Of a DNA stretch of 64,000 nucleotides, positions 10,661 to 22,999 are shown piece by piece. The notes below the pieces were generated by a model. The model saw only the letters and a program-made list of their open reading frames with translations. It made no database searches and was not told the origin of the DNA. The stretch comes from Cotesia glomerata (Eukaryota > Arthropoda > Insecta > Hymenoptera > Braconidae), in NCBI RefSeq assembly GCF_020080835.1, contig NC_058165.1, positions 16,981,915-17,045,914 of the forward strand. The letters are read 5' to 3'. The translations under genes were made by a program, and so were the position numbers. The first letter of the stretch is position 1. Every line of letters begins with the position of its first letter.

Positions 10661-12770
10661 AAATTGATTTCTAAAAATAATGGAAATTATAAAGTGCCGT
10701 AATCGTCGAAATTTTCGATTTAGACTTTAGAAATCGGTGAATTACATTAAGAAGTTTACCGAACATTTAAAGTTGACAAACTTTCGAGCTGATTCTGGTT
10801 AAAACTCTAAGACAGGTCAGTTTGGAAAATTTGAAACTTCTTGGGAGGATTTTTATCAACTTAAGAGTTTTAGACAAGATAGAAATTTCCAAAACCTTTT
10901 AAATATTTAAAAAATTGAAATTTTTAATTCACTGTCCTTAAATATCAAATTTGTGTTCAAATTTTAACAGTTGCTTTATTTTGACATTCGACGAAATTTT
11001 TAAATCATTCACAAAAATTTTTTTTTCTTTTTTTTGATACATACATGTGTCAAATTTCAAACTGATTTTATTTTTTGAGTTAACTTAAAAAGCTGGGTTA
11101 GAAAACATTAAAATTTTGAAAAATTTTAATGAATTTCTCATAAAACTTTTTTATTTAATCGTTTAAAATTAAAAAAAAAAAAAAAACAGGAATTTGAATT
11201 CTCGTGCGTCCTATTTATAAACTGAAAATATAAATAAAAAACAATAACACAAAGTATGTCTATTATATATATTATAGATGTTCACACGGGCGGTATAGAA
11301 AAAGTAAAGGGTGATCCTACTGGGCGTGACGTATCAAGACGGAAATCGATTTTTTTATCATATGAGAGTGCCAATCCTAGAAGGCACAAGCACAGATTTA
11401 GGCCACGGACATTAAGTCTAAAATTATAAATTATCGTGTATTTTTTTTTTCTATCAAAAAATCATAAAAATAACCAAAACGTCCTTGCAAATTTAATACA
11501 ATAAAAAATAATATTCAATAGATAGGCAAATCGATTCGCGGATTAACGTTAATTGCATTGTGAAGAGAAATGTTGAATTTAAAAAGTTGAAATTGTAGCA
11601 GTTAAATTTAGACGAATAACAAGCGCATTGTACCTGGCATATTTGCCGCATAATTGTCCCAGATTTTAGTCCAGTCTATAGGACACGAATATATGTTTTT
11701 GTATGTGTGTAGGCAATGCACATTGCATGAATAGGTATGTGTCTGTATAAATGAATACATACCTTTACTCGAATATGAACATTGCAAGAATGGATCGAAG
11801 CAGCTGTTTGCACTACTCACCTCTTATTTACGTGACCTTGTATTACCTATAGGTACATCACGTTCCTGTCGATTTACCCAATGACGTTTCGCGGTTTTAG
11901 ACACTTATTTTTAATAATGATAATAATAATAATAATAATGATAATAGTAAAAAAATTGAAATAAATTGCAAATAATGATCTTTTTAAGATTTTTTATTTT
12001 TTATTTTTTATACTATTGAATAAACATAATCAAAATAATTTTTTCTGGTTTAAAAAATTTGTTCCTTTTTTTTCAAAAAAAATTTAGATTTAAAATTTTA
12101 TTAAAAAATATAAAAAAAATTTCTACATTATAATTTTAATTATTTAAAAAATAAAAGTAGATTTCTTTTAAAAACTACACTAAAAAATAAAAATAATAAT
12201 AATAAATTCCGGAAAGAATAGGATGTAATATTAAGTATCAGATGCATATTTCCATTAAACAATTACGAGCAGCGAGTAGAAGGTTTCAATTGTTCTCAGT
12301 AATTTGCAATTCAAATTTTAGTAACGTCAATGCTCAAGAGGTGTTTCAACTCATGCAGTTTTACTTCGATATAATTTAACTTCACTTTTAAATTCTAATA
12401 TATTTTTCTCGCTCATATATTATATATCTATAGACTCGGGTATTTAAAGATCCAAATGAAGATATTTAAACTGCTTAGTCGTTATTGAAGGGTTAATTAA
12501 GATCAAATTAATACATTTATACCGAGAATATTACGTTGCAAGTGGGTGATTTTTTAATTTAATAAAACGTCGGTATTAATTGTATTTCTAGGTTGTAAAT
12601 GTTGTTTCAAAATCAATTATAAAAATTTATATGAAAGGAGTGGAAAATTGGATTATTTCAGCGTATTAACTAAAGTAGAAAAATAATTTTATTAATAATA
12701 CAGAATTACTTAAAACCTTGGAAACTCTTAACCTTCTTCGAAGCTTTTCTGTAAAGTAAATAGTTAATTT
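10661..12770. other. AT-rich non-coding stretch
   Basis: No gene recognised. Includes a short (ATA/ATG)n tract at about 11916-11945 and poly-A/T runs. The open frame at 11608-11820 shows no recognisable protein. Confidence 0.55.
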
Positions 12771-12775
12771 TTTGT

Positions 12776-12905
12776 ACACTAATAGAAGGATTTTTTAATA
12801 TTTAATGAGCTTTATAAACTGTTGATAAAAATTTAGTAGCAGTTAATAGATCAATTATGAAATGAGATTTATTATCAGTTAAAGAATTCTTTTATCTGTG
12901 TGTTA
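12776..12905. mobile_element. Short ACTGATAGAA-family MITE
   Basis: Begins ACACTAATAGAAGGATTT and ends GAATTCTTTTATCTGTGTG, an imperfect inverse. About 130 bp of AT-rich filler between. Confidence 0.5.
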
Positions 12906-12969
12906 AAGGATAAATTTGATAATTTAAAATTAAAAGAAAAATAAATTAGATCAAAAAGTTATTTCAAAA

Positions 12970-13270
12970 CGTCTCCGCTAGGTGGCTGCAGTTCTCGTAG
13001 TTAGAATTCTAAAATATAGGTATTTAACAGCCGAGACCAGTGATTGCAGTTTCAATCGGCTTAGCGAAACGAATGGAAATTTTGAAAAAACGTTTTTAGA
13101 GATAATAGATAATTTAATAAACTATTTCACCACAAAGCGGTTTTTTCAAAAATTTCATTCGCTTCGTCAAACCAATCGAAACTGCAATTGCTCTGCTGTT
13201 AGGAGTGCGACAGAGATAGTTCCGTTGAACTCCGTGAGAGCAAAGCGAGAAAAAGATGGTCTCGCCTGTC
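12970..13270. repeat. Imperfect inverted repeat
   Basis: A segment with GATTGCAGTTTCAATCGG (about 13041) pairs with GAAACTGCAATTGC (about 13180). The arms are about 55 bp, with a spacer of roughly 50. The open frame at 12982-13290 runs across this hairpin and resembles no known protein. Confidence 0.55.
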
Positions 13271-13364
13271 AAGTGGGTATTCTGGTCTAGAAGCTTGAAT
13301 TTAAGGTAATTTTTTAAGTGTCGTAAAAAAAAGGCAATTAATATTTTTATTATTCATTTTTAAC

Positions 13365-14215
13365 TTCCCGTTAAAAAAAAAAATTGAAAATTTTTTAAAA
13401 TCGGGAAATTATTGGTTCTACCCTGTTTTTCGGAAATCGAGTTTTAAACCTCTCTTAACTTTTGAACGGCTTGACCGATTTGATCGCGGTTAGCGCTATT
13501 CGAAAAGTCCAGACTAAACTTACATTTGTAATACAATTTGGATTGAATCGGACCAGTAAATTTTGAGAAATTTAAAAAAAACCACGAATAAAAAATTTTT
13601 TAAATTTGGTTTTTTTGGAATAACTTTTAAACAGCTTTACCGATTGATTACCAAAACTAATCAGCTCTTAACATAAAAAAACCACGTCGATCGACGACAA
13701 GCCGGTCAAAATCGGTTGATTCGTTCGTGAGTTATCGTTGACGAAAAAAATCCGAAAAAAGTGATTTTTTCAAACTTCGGTTTGAAAATTCAAAAATTAG
13801 TGATTTATTAAACGTTCATCAAACTTTTGAACTCGAAGAGCTCAAAAGCATGGAAAAGCTATCTCTTTGAGCTCGGAGAGCTCAAAATAACACATAAATT
13901 GTATTTTTGAGCTCAAAGAGCTCAAAAACATTATAACCGCGCACTGAAAAAAAAATTCTTGACTGGGGTGTACATTTTTTTGGCTCAAGAAAATATTAAG
14001 GAAGATTGAAAATTTCTTGAATGAAGTTAAAGTTTGTTAAGCTAAGAAAATTTTATTGAGCCAAGCAAATTTGTTCTTGCTCTAAAATAACTTTTCTCTT
14101 CCTTAAAATTTTCTTGGCGCAAGAAATTTGTTTTTTCTGTGCAATTTTAAGCGCTTGGATATAGAATTAGCGGGAAGTTGCAGGAATGGCCTCAAGGGTC
14201 AACCGTTTTTCTAAT
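13365..14215 (+). mobile_element. GAGCTC-hairpin element, copy 2
   Basis: Starts TTAACTTCCCGTTAAAA and ends GGTCAACCGTTTTTCTAATTT. It contains the three GAGCTC hairpins at 13838-13932 but lacks the internal GT microsatellite. A CAAGAAA MITE (13944-14142) interrupts it after the third hairpin. Confidence 0.75.
13944..14142. mobile_element. CAAGAAA-rich MITE inserted in copy 2
   Basis: Bounded by GCACTGAAAAAAAAATTC and TTTTTTCTGTGCAATT, with CTCAAGAAAAT / TTTTCTTGGCGCAAG inside. It splits a stretch that is continuous in GAGCTC copies 3 and 4, which confirms insertion. Confidence 0.6.
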
Positions 14216-14462
14216 TTTTTTATAAGATATTTATTAATATTTTAAGAATACAGAAAAAAAATTCAAAAAGTTAGAAGCTAATAAAATAGGGGGTTTCAAA
14301 AAATTGGCACGCGACCATACCCACGATTCCAACTCTTCTAGCAATCTGGGAAAAAAAAAGATTATTAATTTAGAGTAATACCGCTACCGTACTAACTAAA
14401 AAAAGGTTGAAAAAAAATTGTTTTTCACAAAATGGCAACTGCTTGAAAAAATAGTTTTCTCA

Positions 14463-14746
14463 CCTCCGGGCGGAAAGCGACAATTTTCCTCCCGCTGCGC
14501 TAAACGAAAATGCCGCTTTCCGCCTCCGTCGAGGAGAAAAATAGAGTATACACACCACGGGCAGTAGATAAGAATGCCTCAGATCACCTCGGCTTCGCCT
14601 CGGACAACAATTACATGTGATCTGAGACATTTCTTATTTTACTGCCCTAGATATGTAATATACTATTTTTGTCCGACGAAGGCAGAATGCGGCTATTTCA
14701 TTTAGCGCAGCGGGACAAAGGTTGCCACTTTCCGCCCGAAGGGCAA
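14463..14746. repeat. Hairpin cluster B'-A'-B
   Basis: B' is 14463-14536, A' 14541-14666 (one arm shortened just before CTCGGCTTCGCC) and B 14671-14746. Apices are the inverses or copies of GCGAAGC and GCGCAGC. Confidence 0.85.
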
Positions 14747-14845
14747 AGAAAATTAATTTTCTCTCAAAATGGCAACTGCTTAGAAAAAAATTAATTTTTG
14801 TACCACTTTTTTTGAGTTTTCCGAATTTTTGAAAAATAGTAAATA

Positions 14846-15429
14846 TTTAAATTTGGGGATGAGAATATTTTATGCGAAATAGGAATCTATAAAGAAGACT
14901 TACACCAAATCCACAGATTCGGTAGAATCTGGTGCCAAGTTCCATTCAAATCCGTTGTAAACGGAGCGCCAGACTACCGAGTGTGTTTACTGTAAGCAGA
15001 ACAGTATTTCGAGGTTGCAAAATTTTATTTAATTCTACGGTACTTCTTGTTCCTAAATTTTATATTATATCAGTAATTTATACTTTATTTTACTGATATC
15101 AATTAATTATATTCAATTATAACAATTAATCTACTTGAAATTATTAAATTTTATCAGCACAAACTATAGCAAGCTCAAAAATTTCGATCCTGACTTTTTT
15201 TCGATGTAAAAAGTGACATGCCACAGACTAAGTAATTCGAGAATGCATGGTAATAGTCCAATAGATGGGAAACTACAGTTAAAAAAATAAATTTCACAGC
15301 TTGCATCTACACCCGCCAGGGTGCGCTGCAATTATTTTTACATAAACTGTAGCTTCAAGGGGATAGTTTGCTATAAAAATGCAGCCAACTTGAGATTTAA
15401 GTTGGTACCAATTGCAAATTTTATTATAA
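14846..15429. other. Unassigned sequence
   Basis: Slightly less AT-rich around 14880-15010, but no exon structure or repeat family was recognised. Confidence 0.4.
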
Positions 15430-15965
15430 TTACAAAAATACTGAAATCGAACAAAAACAGTTTCACTGTAAAAAATCGCGCCAAGTCCACGTTCATAAGA
15501 CTATTAAGAAAAAAAATTTTTTTTCTTTACAAAAGATATAAAATAGAAAAATCAAAAATCCAAGTAACCGATATGATTGTTTATGATTTTTGGGAGTTAA
15601 AAAAAATTTTGTTATAAATTTAAAAATTAAGAAAAAATTTTGGAACGTACTTGGTGTGCGTCATTGTGTATTTCAATTTTTTTAAAGTCTTAGTGAATAG
15701 ATTTTACGAATTTCATGAAAAGTAAAATATTTTGCAACCACGCACACTAAATACGTTCCAAAATTTTTTTCTTAATTTTTAAATTTACAACAAAATTTTT
15801 TTTAATTTCCGAAAATCATATACAATCATATCGGTTACTTGGATTTTTTAATTTTTCTATTTTATATCTTTTTGTAAAGAAAAAAAAAAATTTTTTTTTT
15901 CTTAATAGTCTTATGAACGTGGACTTGGCGTGATTTTTTTACAGTGAAACTGTTTTTGTTCGGAT
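15430..15965. repeat. Inverted repeat, arms ~220 bp
   Basis: Two arms (about 15430-15650 and 15725-15965) pair almost throughout, starting at GAACAAAAACAGTTTCACTG and its inverse. One arm is present again at 47440-47715 in the orientation of the right arm. The open frame at 15321-15617 reads through the left arm and is repeated at 47490-47804, so it is repeat-derived. Confidence 0.75.
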
Positions 15966-17395
15966 TTCAAGTAATTCGGTTCAATAGAACTTGAGAAATC
16001 GTGGGTATAGTTTTAAAAAAGACAGTTTCAAGAAAAACGCGTTTAAAGTTTCTGGCAAAGTTTCTTGCAGTCTAGTTCCGACCGGACTGGTTTGGATGCC
16101 ACGTCAGCAAAATAGTCATTCCTTCGAAAATAATTTGAATTTTCTCAAATCCTCCTAAAGACATATTCTTAAAGGGTTAAGCTTTGAAAATATGAAAAAA
16201 AATCAATTTTTTTTAATTTCTGGACCAGAATATCTTCTTAAATTCACTGAAAAAAAAGTTCAGGGTTCGAATCTTAAAAGTAACTTTTTTTCTATATGAT
16301 TTAATAAATATTTATTATAAGTGAATAACTTATTAATTAAATGAGATTTAACAACAGAATAAATTCTTCTCTTAGTGTTTTAAGAAGGATTATTATTATT
16401 ATTATAATTAATAAAAAAATGAATAACAAAAAATTGATTGATAGATGAATTTTTATTACTCATCAGTATTTCGGTGGCTTACAATTATTAGATCACTCAT
16501 ACAATTTTTAATCAACGTTCGATTAATTGTCCACTTGCGCTTGGAATCCCAAAAATTATTTATTTATAATTTATAATATTATATAATACATTACATCATA
16601 ATAATAGTAATAATTTTTACATGGCATTCATCAAAATACTACTGCGTATCGGAATCATATCATCATCATTGTTATTAATATTATTATTATTTTTTAACTA
16701 TAATAACGAGTTTTACCATGAACACAAATTAAAACTTATTATCACAGACACGTATGCGAACGTTTTTATTTGTTTATGAGATAGATATTGCAAATCTACT
16801 TTCAGAGCCTTCTCGTCTCGAAACAATTCGTACCTTCGTTTAATTACAAGTCAGTTTTAAAATTCATTTTTGATGAAGTTAATCCTGAAATTACTAGATC
16901 AAATGCTGTATTAATATTAATGTCGAGTCTTTTACGAATTCATCTGAAAAGTTTTATAATAAAGACCCAAGAAGATGGCTGATTTAAAAGTTAAGTAGGT
17001 TATTTGCAGTTTAAAGTTTCGTCGTTTACTTGTATGGATTATTTACAAAGTACAATTAAAAAAGATAAAAATGTTTGCGCTTACATATTTCAGAGATCGA
17101 GCTATAATAAAAATTCAAAGATAGTTACAACTTGTTCCTTAATACCGATAAGATAAATCTTTATATTGTTTAAATTACGCGATTAATTTTTTTTTCTTAG
17201 ATAATTAGTTTTTATATTTGTTAAGTGGAGTGTGTAAGGAATGTTGGGTTATTTTCTTTGTTTTAAATGCAAAAATTGGTTCTTTTAATAGATTTTTCTT
17301 CGAAACTAATTAATTAAAGGCAATTGTCAAGAACAATTTTCAGAAAAAGTTATTTGAAGAATTTTCTGAATAATTTTTTATAATTAAATGTAAAA
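15966..17395 (+). repeat. Duplicated segment, copy 1
   Basis: Matches 48045-49215 in inverse orientation almost end to end, from AAGTAATTCGGTTCAATAGA (about 15968) through a small ACTGATAGAA-type insert (about 16245-16375) to about 17395. A 64-codon open frame (16788-16982) is kept in both copies, with a few substitutions. It resembles no protein I know. It may be an element remnant or part of the duplication. Confidence 0.7.
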
Positions 17396-18115
17396 ATTAT
17401 TTGTTGAGGGCAATTGTTTTTAAAAATTCATCTAAACCAATTGTTAACAATATTTGTTTTAAACAATTATCAAAAACAATTATTTAGTATCATTGATTAA
17501 AAAAATTTTAAAAAAATTGTTCAGAACAACTATCAAAACCAATTGTTTTGGATAATTGTTTACATCTATTGTTAAAACCAATTGTTTGAGACAATTTTCA
17601 AAAATAATTGTTTAACACAATTGTCTAAACCAATTGTTTCGATTAATTTTCAAAATCAGTTGTTAAGGCCAATTGTCAAAACCAATTATTTGAGACAATT
17701 GTTAAGACCAATTATTTCGATCAATTGTTAACACCAATTGTTTCAATCAATTGTTAAGACCAATTGTCAAAATCAATTGTTTGAGACAATTATGGAGAGA
17801 AATTGTTTGAGACAATTGTTAAGAACAATTATTGAAAACAATTGTTGAGGACAATTGTTAAGACCAATTGTTTGAGACAATTATTAAGACCAATTATTGA
17901 CGATAATTGCTGGAAAAAATGATCAAAACTAATTAATAAAAATAATTTTTAACAACAATTATCAACAATAATTATTTAAGATACCTGTCGTAATTAAGTC
18001 TCGAAACTGATTGTTTAGAACAATTGTTGACAATTATTAATTAGAACAATTATTAATAATTACTATTTGGGACACTTGTTACCGTTAATTGTTTGAAATA
18101 CTTATCAAAACCAAA
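17300..18115. repeat. CAATTG-rich irregular array
   Basis: About 19 copies of the palindrome CAATTG counted by eye, plus many one-base variants, spaced roughly 15-30 bp in units like ACCAATTGTTTGAGACAATT. The array begins where the duplicated segment ends. The other copy of that segment near 48.1 kb has no such array. Confidence 0.8.
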
Positions 18116-19253
18116 TTTTTTTACACAACTATTAACAACGATTCTTATTAATTTATCAAATTATAAAATAATTAACTCAAAAAATCTTCCCTCCCAATTT
18201 CACCTATTTTTTATGAAATAATAATCTAAACATAACAGCCCTGAATAAAATATGCAAAGGATTGTTACACAACAGAGATCAAGTAACTGACCTTGCAAGT
18301 CATTGCATTGCAATAATCACCTGAATACAATTTCGTAATATGTAACACCACTAGAAAAAAATCGAATTATTCAAAAAATTTTATTGTTAAAAATTATAAA
18401 AAATCAAAACTAACTTATTATCTCTCCATTTGCCCCAGTATGTATGATTTAATGTTTCGAAGGTTTATCCAGGCCATCAAATAACATATTACATATTACA
18501 TTGACACGCTAAGTCTTGTTCATACTCTTCTCTATAGAATACACACCCACACGCGCACACATATATACGTATAATATGTGTATTACATATTTATTCTTCC
18601 TATCCCGACTTCTGTTTAGTTATCGATCCGCCGATATGATAAGAGACGTACATTCGACTTACTACTTTACTTACGTTGACTCTATTTATATAATTTGTAT
18701 AACAAAAATTAGCCTTTCATTCGCGTTATATATATACAAGTCAATACAATCGTTCAGTTGGCCCCCATTAACAAATACCCGTGGTTGAGTGAAGTCAAGT
18801 TAAATTATTGTAAGGCAAATCAAGGGTCACTCTTGGACACCCTTTTATTCATACAATCCTCAGCGATACTATACTGTATAAGTTATCTAGTATTCTAATC
18901 GGCAGACGTACACGCATTTGTTATTTGTTATTTCACCGAGTTCCTTGAACCTGCAAGTCATTGCCATACAAAAAATTCAATATTATTTTATTATTTCAGT
19001 TTACCGAACCAGACCATACAGACAGGTGAATGTTGTGTCATTATACCCATTATTATCTAACTAATATTAAATATCAATAGTAAAAAGACTGACATATTGA
19101 ATTCATATTCCCATTTTATAATCCAACAATCAAAAAAATACTACTTGATTTAAGAAAAAAATTATTTAAAAAACATTTCATGTCTAGGCTTAGAATTTTT
19201 TACATTAAAATTTCATTTTTTTATCTAAAAAAAAAAAACATTAACCTGTAATT
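18116..19253. other. Gene-poor stretch
   Basis: No repeat family and no credible coding exon seen. The open frame at 18516-18788 is low in information and matches nothing I recognise. Confidence 0.5.
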
Positions 19254-19254
19254 T

Positions 19255-20000
19255 TTAGAAGTTAGTTATTGGTTTCGTTTTGCGAAAATTGAGTTTTCAT
19301 CAGATCTCGACGTTTTAAGGTCACAGGAAGCTTTCCTGACTATTCCCGCGATGGTGTCCGTGCAGCTGTATGTATGTGTGTGTGTATGTATGTAAACTTC
19401 TTATAACTTTTGAACGGCTTGACCGATCGGATCGAAATAGGTAGCGATCCAAAGAGTATCATTGCCATTAAATTTCGTGAAAATTTGAATCAATTCGGTT
19501 CATCGATCAATTCTAAAAACTATTTCGCTCTTGAGTTTAAAAAACCACGTCGATTGCCACCAGTCCCGTCAAAATCGGTTGATTCGTTCGAGAGTTATCG
19601 AAAACGAAAAATTTCAAAAAAAGTGTTTTTTTTTTTGGGATTACTTCGAAATTTCTTGTTCGATCAATTAAAACTTAAAAATCCGTTATGACGTTTCAAA
19701 AACTGCGTCGAATGCCATCAACCGCGTAAAAATCGGTTCATTCATTCAAAAGTTATTGCAGTTTGAAAATTCAAAAAATAGTGTTTTATCAAACTTCCAT
19801 CAGACTTTTGAGCTCAAAGAGCTCAAATGCATAAAGAAGCTATCTCTTTGAGCTCGGAGAACTCAAAATAACACAGAAATTGTACTTTTGAGCTCGAAGA
19901 GCTCAAAAACAAAATAAGTGAAATGTTAAGCGTTTAGGTATGGAGTTAGCGGGAAGTTGCAGGGATGGCCTTTAGGGTCAACCGTTTTCCTAATTTTTTT
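19255..20000 (+). mobile_element. GAGCTC-hairpin element, copy 3
   Basis: Contains GAGTTTTCATCAGATCTCGA (19290), TGACTATTCCCGCG, a short GTAT/GTGT tract (19368-19395), the three GAGCTC hairpins (19809-19905) and the end GGTCAACCGTTTTCCTAATT. The 5' edge is diverged. No gene content. Confidence 0.75.
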
Positions 20001-21070
20001 ATAAATTAATCGGTAGTTTTTAGAATTTAGTTCTTGGCTTCGCCGCTAGGTGGCTATGCCCTCTCGCTTACAGAAGAATTTTACCAGAGTATTTATAAGA
20101 AACCAAATTTTTAGGTCCTTCCAAAAATTCATAAAATTCTGTAATAATTAAAATTTAATATCTTAAATTTTTAAACAATATTTTTCTTCAATCAAGTAAT
20201 TTTTTTTAGTATAGAAAAAAATAATAAACCAAAAAATTAAATTCAAAATTTTTTCTTTTGAAATAAATAATTCTTGATAGTTGTCATGGGACAGGAATTC
20301 AACCTCAAAGATTTTTTGTTACTCATCAAGTATCTAGTTCATAAATTTCAAATTTATATGACAATAATAATATAATAATGATAAAGATAAAGATAAACGT
20401 TAGGATAAGGTAAACGGCTGAAAGCTTAATCTGTCCATTGATTGTAAAGGAAACAAAATAAGTAAATCTAAGTAAATAGCGGTATTTGTTATTTGTTATT
20501 ATTGTGACAAATACACACTTGAAATAAACCATTTAGAGCTTACTGATACCGGTGGTGTTATGTTGACACACCGTTTACTGAAAAATCGATCGGTATCATG
20601 CGACTACAAGTAATGTCGATGACTAGACTTGACATAACTTTTCCGTCTAGTCCCGGTACAACTACACGACAAGTGGCTTTACTTTTAAATAATATAATAT
20701 AATGTAATATAAGTACATATAATACGAGGGTCGACACCACCATGCACCTACTGCGTTATCAGTGCAATCTCCCGAGATAACAACCTACGGTTCTGTCATG
20801 TCAGTGTTTAACGTTTCTGTTAAATATACTGACTGTTTTTATTTTCAACGATTATCTGATAGCGACGAGACCTTTTTATCAGATAATCATTTTTTGTTAA
20901 ACAATAATATCTATTTATGCTTTTAAGCTGTTTTGTACAAATTTACTTTGATTTTGGGGTAATTATGTGATTAGAATAGTAATTGGTCATTTTGTACGCC
21001 TCATAACGCGAAGCGCGTGAGGTTGTGCTTTATACTCGACTCGTCAAGGTCAAGCAATTTTGTGATCTTT
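20001..21070. other. Unassigned sequence with a small hairpin
   Basis: No gene recognised. A GC-rich hairpin, CCTCATAACGCGAAGCGCGT, with the apex CGAAG lies at about 20999-21023 and recalls the apex of hairpin A. The open frames at 20326-20532 and 20558-20743 have no recognisable product. Confidence 0.45.
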
Positions 21071-21944
21071 AAATGCCTCTACACGGAGAAAAAAATTTTG
21101 CTATAGGAACTCTATAGTAGTTAGTTAGTTGTAAAAAGTTCCAGTAGGTTAACGTATTCTTATAGTAACAATACCGTTTGGCTCCTGCAACTCTACATCG
21201 TTGAGCTCTGAGAGCTAAACGTTATTTACCTCTCACAACTCTACAGGATCGTTCTGAGACTATAACAAATTTTTGGAAGTCTGCTTAATAATTTTTTTTT
21301 ACGATTTAGCATTGATAATTTAATAAATACATGCAGCAGAATGAATTTATATTGCCAACAATAATTGTATATGACAAATAAGAATAGTATTATAATAGAA
21401 ATAAAATAATAGTAGAACTTATATTACAAATAAAAATTATTTGTAAAATAAAAATATGGTCGTCACAAAATTATCTTATTTTCTTAATTATATCAATAAA
21501 TATTGGACACAAAATCATTACCGTATATGCACGAGAAAAGATAAATAAACGAAAAAAAATTTTATTTTGTTTTAAATTGGGTCGTTTTAATGTATTCCGA
21601 TAACTTATCACTTATCACAATATATTCAACTAATAAATTAAATTAATAATCACTACAAATGAACCTTGAAAAACCATAAATACAAAACTGTTCTAACGAA
21701 ATTCAATTTGACAAAAAAAAACCTATTTCCTTAAATAAATAAATTGGGAACTTAATTGTCCTCATATATTTTTAATAATATAGATTAGTAACAAAATAAT
21801 TATGTTTGGCATTTTAGAAAGTTATGAAATATGTCAGCGCACTCTACTACTGCGCAACGTAGAGCGCTCTCAACTATACCGTTTGGCTCTGAGAACAATC
21901 CCGTAGAGCTCTGAGAGCTCAACAACATTGAGTTATCAGAACTA

Positions 21945-22425
21945 ATAGTATATTACACACCTAGGGAAGTAAAGTAAGAAAAGTAGGCGAAGCCGAGGTC
22001 AACAAACATGTGATCTGAGGCTTTCTTATTTACTTCCCGTGGAGTGTATACTATTTTTTTGTCCGACGAAGGCGGAAAGCGGCAACTTAGTTTAGCGCAA
22101 CGGGACGAAAGTTGCCACTTTCCGCCCGGAGGGCAAAAAATAACATTTTGTTACTGTAACTCTACAACGAACAGTAAACTGTGTATAGTTGTGGTAACTC
22201 TACACGGAATAGTATATTACACACCTAGGGAAGTAAAGTAAGAAATGTCTCAGATCACATGTAATTGTTGGCCGAGGCGAAGCCGAGGTCAACAAACATG
22301 TGATCTGAGGCTTTCTTATTTACTTCCCGTGGAGTGTATACTATTTTTTTGCTCGACGAAGGCAGAAAGGGGCAACTTTGTTTAGCGTAGCGGGCCGAAA
22401 GTTGACGCATTCTGCCCGTCGAGCA
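21945..22425. repeat. Two A-B hairpin pairs
   Basis: First pair: A 21945-22054 (left arm with an internal deletion), then B about 22061-22137. Second pair: A 22209-22344 (complete) and B 22351-22425. About 70 bp of host-element sequence separates the pairs. Confidence 0.85.
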
Positions 22426-22589
22426 AAAAAGAAAATTGTACGAAAAATTACAATGAAAACATCGTAATTTTTAGTATAGGACATTGCAGTGCCGGACCAG
22501 AACTCAAACATCGTAATTTATACGATGCAACATCGTAAATTTCTATCACTCAAATTAAAAAGAAGTTTAGGTCACCGAAAAAATAATTC

Positions 22590-22668
22590 TGTATCATCCA
22601 GGAATCGAACCGGGTGTCCTCTCCGCCTCAAGTCCAAGGTTTATCCCCTCACGCTATCGGAGGGAATA
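22590..22668 (-). other. tRNA-Ser-like sequence (degenerate)
   Basis: Read on the minus strand it shows GGTTCGATTCC (B-box), TAGCGTGAGGGG in the A-box position and TGGACTTGA, which matches the anticodon-loop context of tRNA-Ser(UGA). The acceptor stem is not convincing, so it is more likely the head of a tRNA-derived SINE or a tRNA pseudogene than a working tRNA. Confidence 0.5.
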
Positions 22669-22999
22669 TCTAAAGTTTCTGTTCAGTCACATAATAAGAC
22701 CCTCGATACAGTAGTTGGTCATCTTTCGGTGGTGGCGTCGCAAACTACTAGACTCTGTCTCTCTTTTATTAAAACATATAGTATGCGTCCTTATTCACTT
22801 GCTCTTACGGAAAAAAAATTTACTAAATAACATCGTAATTTTCAATAATTCAAATTGTATTCTGTAGACGGCAGAATCGTAAAAATCGAGATACTGAAAG
22901 TCTAGTCCTGGATTACGATGTTACTATAGTAAATTTTCATAGGATTTGTTTTCCGTGTACAGTTACGTTACCAGAACGAAATTTTTTTTTCCGTGTATC

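Larger units (their letters stand above)
13275..14845 (+). mobile_element. Host element of hairpin cluster, copy 1
   Basis: The ends are TCTAGAAGCTTGAATTTAAG (about 13270) and TTTTTTTGAGTTTTCCG (about 14807). The same sequence in inverse orientation spans 53310-54875. This copy has been opened by a GAGCTC-hairpin element (13365-14215) and carries three A/B hairpins (14463-14746). Core landmark: CGACCATACCCACGATTCC near 14312. No coding sequence. Confidence 0.7.
21075..22999. mobile_element. Composite element with TACACGGA ends
   Basis: The left end CTACACGGAGAAAAAAATTT and the right end AAATTTTTTTTTCCGTGTA are inverse. Inside are GAGCTCTGAGAGCT words, two A/B hairpin clusters, and an inner unit (about 22455-22930) flanked by ACATCGTAATTTT-type words that holds a tRNA-like sequence. 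No transposase. Confidence 0.5.

Noticed and set aside
12982..13290. 102-aa open frame starting MAAVLVVRIL
   Set aside because: It spans an imperfect inverted repeat and shows no domain; likely chance.
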